Source of the DNA: a virus
Virus record (IMG/VR): IMGVR_UViG_3300021085_000031
Location: 1-60,532 of that record
Length of the DNA: 60,532 nucleotides
Reading direction: 5' to 3' (one strand)
Positions 57,092 to 60,532 of the stretch are shown in pieces. Under the pieces are notes generated by a model. It was not told the origin of the DNA. It did not search any database and saw only the letters and a program-made list of their open reading frames with translations. Within the stretch, counting starts at the first letter, position 1. The number at the start of each line of letters is the position of its first letter. The translations under genes were made by a program, and so were the position numbers.

Positions 57092-60000
57092 ATGACTGAT
57101 AAAATTATTGTCAAAAAAGTAGTTGTCGGTACACCCATTAAGAAGGTTACTGCGGGTGCGTTTAGTATATCTAACCTCGCTGGTGTTGACGTTAGTGCAA
57201 CAGAATCCGATGGTTCTATCCTTGCGTATAACAAATCTACGAGTAAGTGGGAAATCACTAACTTACGTACAGATGAGAATATCACTGCTGTCTTTGATAG
57301 TGAACAAAATAAATACACCTTTGGCTTGACAAACTCGTCATTTACTGGTAGTATAGTTCCAGACTCCAATGAGGCATATGACCTTGGTAGTGCAACTAAA
57401 AAATGGAAAGACCTATACCTAAGTGGCAATACTATTACGTTAGGAACCCTATCTCTAAAAGATAGTGGTGGTAACTTAACTGTAGTTGACGCAAACAATA
57501 ATAAAATAAACCTTGATATATCTTTAAGTACAAACAATACTGCGGTATTCTCTTTTGATAGTGCGACTGGTACATTCACATTCAATGATTCAGACCTTGC
57601 ACAAACAGATGTCGCAGAGACTTTCCATCAAGGATTGACTATCGTCAATGGTGCGACTATTGATAGTGCGACAATCACCAACATTGCAAACACACAATTA
57701 ACAGGAAGTCAAGCGACTTTCGATAGTGCTAACATTGGTACTCTACGAGTAACTGGTAATACCGTCTTAGATGGTAATCTGACCATTACGGGTACTGAGA
57801 CTACCGTAAACACTGAAACAATTAATCTTGCTGATAACACGATTGTTCTTAACTCCAATGCAACAGGAGCCCCAACCGAGAATGCGGGTATTGAAATTGA
57901 ACGTGGTGACTCTGCAAACAAAACATTCTTGTGGAACGAAGGTGCTCAATACTGGGATATAGGTTCAGATACTTTTCATACCACGGGTAAGATTTTATTC
58001 GGTAACGTCTATAGTTCAGAAGCTGACCTTCCAGATGCAAATGCCTATCATGGTATGTTCGCACATGTTCACGGAACAGGTAAAGGTTACTTTGCACATG
58101 GTGGTCAGTGGAGAAAATTAGTAGACTCCGATAACACTGCACAACAACAAGTATACAATCTTACATCTGCAATAGCAGATATCACAGATGGTACAATCAC
58201 TACACTTTACAACCAGAATCTCATTGGTGGTCAAGCAACATTTGATTCTGCAAGTATAACGTCACTTGGTAAGGTTGCTGGTGTTGATGCAACAACAACC
58301 GCAACTATGCGTGGTCTATTCTCCGCTGGGGGTGACTTAACATATAACAGTGGTACTGGACAATTCACGTTTGATGTAGAAGATGTCTACACCAAAGCAA
58401 ACTTTGATTCTGATTTAGGACTCGCAAACAGTGGTCAACTACCAGAAGGTACAAACTTATATTACACTACTACTCGTGCTGATTCTGATTTCGATGTCAG
58501 ACTCGGCACGAAATCGACATCTGATGTCAGTGAGGGTAGTAACTTATACTACACCACTGCACGTGCCGATAGTGACGCAAAACGTTCCGTATCAGTAACA
58601 GATGCTGGGGGAGATGGTTCTCTTTCATATAATTCTACAACTGGTGTAATCACATATACTGGCCCAAGTGCAGCTGAAGTAAGACAACATTTCAGTGCTA
58701 GTGGTGACATAACTTATAATAGTACAACTGGTGTTTTCTCTATTGACGTGGAAGATGTTTATACGAAGGTTAACTTCGATAGTGACTTCCTAAGTCGATT
58801 GACTACACAGATTGATAGTGCGGGTATTACTACATTAACAAATACCAATGCAACTATCACAAACTTAACAGGAAGTCAAGCAACATTTGACTCTGCGAAC
58901 ATCACCTCTCTAGGTGCGGTAGCTGGTGTTGATGCAACAACAACTGCTACGATTCGTGGACTCTTTACTGGTGCTGGTGACCTAACTTACAATAATGCAA
59001 CAGGTGAATTCACTTTTGATGTAGAAAGTGTTTACACCAAAGCAAACTTTGATTCAGACCTTGGACTTGCAAACACAGGACAATTACCCGAAGGAAGTAA
59101 TCTCTACTATACCACTGCTCGTGCAGACTCGGATGCGAAGGCATCTTTATTAGTCAATGACGCTGGTGGTGATGGTTCATTGTCATATGACAGTGCAAGT
59201 GGTGTCTTTACTTACACAGGGCCTAATGCAACCGAAGTCAGAGCACACTTAACCGCAAATAAAGGACTTTCCGTTACTAACGGTGAGTTTAACATAGATT
59301 CTGACAATGTCAAGGGAATGTTCTCTGCGACTGACGCTGGTGGTGACGGAAGTTTCAGTTACAGTAACGGTGTCTTTACATATACAGGCCCATCTGCTAC
59401 TGAAGTCAGAGCACACTTAACTGCAAATAAAGGTTTATCTGTAACCTCTGGTGAGTTTAACATAGACTCCGCAAATGTCAAGGGAATGTTTGCAGGGAAC
59501 AAGGGTCTATCCTATACGGATGGAACATTCGATATTGACTCTGCTAATGTCAAGGGGATGTTTGCTGGTGACAAGGGTCTGACATATTCAAACGGAACAT
59601 TCAATATTGACTCCGCAAATGTCAAAGGAATGTTCTCGGTTACCGATGCAGGCGGAGATGGTTCTGCATCTTATAATTCTAGTACGGGTGTAATCACATA
59701 CACAGGCCCGAGTGCGTCCGAGACAAGAGCACATTTCTCAGGTTCAACAGGAGTAACCTATAATTCAGGTACAGGTGCAATTGCAATCGGTCAGTCAGTT
59801 GGTACTACCGATGATGTAACATTCGGTAAGGTAACTCAAGACAGTGCGGTATCGAAGGGTATTCAGTTTACTCCACAGACCTCTGCATTCTCGCAAACTG
59901 CTGGTTCATTGTACTTTGACTCTGAACAGAACAAGGGTCTTTCGGTTCGACTGCGTACTCAAGAAAACGCAAACCCCGATGTAAGTCTAAACGTTGGTCA

Positions 60001-60532
60001 AGAGACATTCCTGTATGTTTATAACGATACGGGTGCTCAGATTGACAATGGTGATGCGGTATACATCTCAGGTACACATACGGATGGTAAACCAAAAGTA
60101 ACACTTGCACGTGCAAATGCATCCAATTCGAGTGCTGTATTTGGTCTTGCGACAATGAACATTCCAGATGACGCTCATGGTTGGGTAACTCGTTATGGTC
60201 TGGTTCGTGATGTTAATACTGCGGGAATGACAGCAGGGAACACTCTGTTCCTATCCCCAGATTCTGCTGGTGTTGTGACAGAAACTCCAGTAACAGTTGA
60301 CACTGGTTTCCCACATCACATTGGTCGTGTCATTGTCGCTGATGCATCAAATGGTGTCATCCTTGTTGATGGTGCAAGTGAAAGCTTTGATGACCTACGT
60401 GTTGAAAATAAATTAAAGACTACTCAATTGGTTGCGGATTCGGCATCACTTCTGAACATTCAGTTTGATACGAGTACTTTTGATTCCCAACAACCAGAGA
60501 ATGAAGGTCTGTTGTATTATGATAATGCACAC
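57092..60532 (+). CDS. Giant modular tail fibre, 3' end outside window
   Basis: Open from the ATG at 57092 (AGGGAAG upstream) for 1147 codons to the last base, so it is partial. Built from recurring modules: LTGSQATFDSANIGTL-type shaft units, GKVAGVDATTTATMRGLFSAG, YTKANFDSDLGLANSGQLPEG followed by NLYYTTARADSD, GGDGSLSYNSTTGVITYTGPSA with EVRAHF, and LTANKGLSVTSGEFNIDSANVKGMF. The repeated LYYTTARADSD is a hallmark I associate with fibres of marine T4-like phages. The visible end (VFGLATMNIPDDAHGWVTRYG, FPHHIGRVIV) looks like a capsid/fibre beta domain. A receptor-binding fibre is likely. Confidence 0.75.
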   Translation, partial: MTDKIIVKKVVVGTPIKKVTAGAFSISNLAGVDVSATESDGSILAYNKSTSKWEITNLRTDENITAVFDSEQNKYTFGLTNSSFTGSIVPDSNEAYDLGSATKKWKDLYLSGNTITLGTLSLKDSGGNLTVVDANNNKINLDISLSTNNTAVFSFDSATGTFTFNDSDLAQTDVAETFHQGLTIVNGATIDSATITNIANTQLTGSQATFDSANIGTLRVTGNTVLDGNLTITGTETTVNTETINLADNTIVLNSNATGAPTENAGIEIERGDSANKTFLWNEGAQYWDIGSDTFHTTGKILFGNVYSSEADLPDANAYHGMFAHVHGTGKGYFAHGGQWRKLVDSDNTAQQQVYNLTSAIADITDGTITTLYNQNLIGGQATFDSASITSLGKVAGVDATTTATMRGLFSAGGDLTYNSGTGQFTFDVEDVYTKANFDSDLGLANSGQLPEGTNLYYTTTRADSDFDVRLGTKSTSDVSEGSNLYYTTARADSDAKRSVSVTDAGGDGSLSYNSTTGVITYTGPSAAEVRQHFSASGDITYNSTTGVFSIDVEDVYTKVNFDSDFLSRLTTQIDSAGITTLTNTNATITNLTGSQATFDSANITSLGAVAGVDATTTATIRGLFTGAGDLTYNNATGEFTFDVESVYTKANFDSDLGLANTGQLPEGSNLYYTTARADSDAKASLLVNDAGGDGSLSYDSASGVFTYTGPNATEVRAHLTANKGLSVTNGEFNIDSDNVKGMFSATDAGGDGSFSYSNGVFTYTGPSATEVRAHLTANKGLSVTSGEFNIDSANVKGMFAGNKGLSYTDGTFDIDSANVKGMFAGDKGLTYSNGTFNIDSANVKGMFSVTDAGGDGSASYNSSTGVITYTGPSASETRAHFSGSTGVTYNSGTGAIAIGQSVGTTDDVTFGKVTQDSAVSKGIQFTPQTSAFSQTAGSLYFDSEQNKGLSVRLRTQENANPDVSLNVGQETFLYVYNDTGAQIDNGDAVYISGTHTDGKPKVTLARANASNSSAVFGLATMNIPDDAHGWVTRYGLVRDVNTAGMTAGNTLFLSPDSAGVVTETPVTVDTGFPHHIGRVIVADASNGVILVDGASESFDDLRVENKLKTTQLVADSASLLNIQFDTSTFDSQQPENEGLLYYDNAH

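Overview
The window is a contiguous part of a T4-like (myovirus) bacteriophage genome, probably from a marine phage. Recognisable T4-type genes are gp32 (ssDNA-binding protein), gp33 (late-transcription coactivator), gp4 (head completion), gp26, a gp51-like protein, gp54, gp48, gp53, a gp27-like hub, a gp5-like hub lysozyme, gp25, gp6 and gp8, plus very large tail-fibre genes. Base composition is AT-rich. The coding style (ATGA/TAATG overlaps, tiny genes, GroES, small kinase, tRNAs) resembles T4-like phages of marine bacteria. I see no photosynthesis genes here, so a cyanobacterial host is not supported; the host is unknown.

Layout. (1) 1-14.8 kb: after a HAD-phosphatase fragment and a small membrane protein comes a dense rightward island of mostly overlapping genes for surface-glycan or small-molecule chemistry: GT9-, GT25-, GT8- and WavE-like glycosyltransferases, a radical SAM enzyme, a ferritin-like diiron protein, a class I glutamine amidotransferase, a cupin, three P-loop/sulfotransferase-like proteins, two methyltransferases and a HAD-nucleotidyltransferase fusion. 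It ends with a thermonuclease-family nuclease and GroES. (2) 14.8-15.0 kb: a sigma70-like promoter and two tandem arginine tRNAs. (3) 15.2-18.1 kb: a small rightward gene, then a leftward late operon (P-loop kinase, a small membrane protein, two paralogous unknown proteins and an 88-aa protein). (4) 18.1-22.4 kb: rightward small genes from several sigma70-like promoters with 17- or 18-nt spacers, ending in gp33 and gp32 with a strong terminator. (5) 22.4-28.7 kb: a leftward tail operon (tape-measure-like protein, gp51-like, gp26, gp54-like, a gp2-like candidate, a class B-like radical SAM enzyme, gp4). (6) 28.7-43 kb: the rightward baseplate operon, in which the functions of T4 gp5 are spread over three proteins. 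(7) 43-60.5 kb: giant structural proteins and fibres, including two paralogous fibres built from hundreds of residues of a four-residue Y/F-x-G/R-N/D/T repeat, followed by a glycosyltransferase and a 2OG-oxygenase-like gene, then a modular fibre that runs off the window.

How it works together: gp33 and several well-placed TATAAATA boxes indicate T4-type late transcription of the structural genes and of some accessory genes. The sigma70-like promoters serve the small-gene, gp32 and tRNA regions. The most unusual signals are the tetrapeptide-repeat fibres with possible modifying enzymes next to them, the diiron/amidotransferase/cupin cassette, the radical SAM gene inside the tail operon, two late genes whose start codon lies exactly at the predicted transcription start, and a striking rule for glycine codons next to proline.
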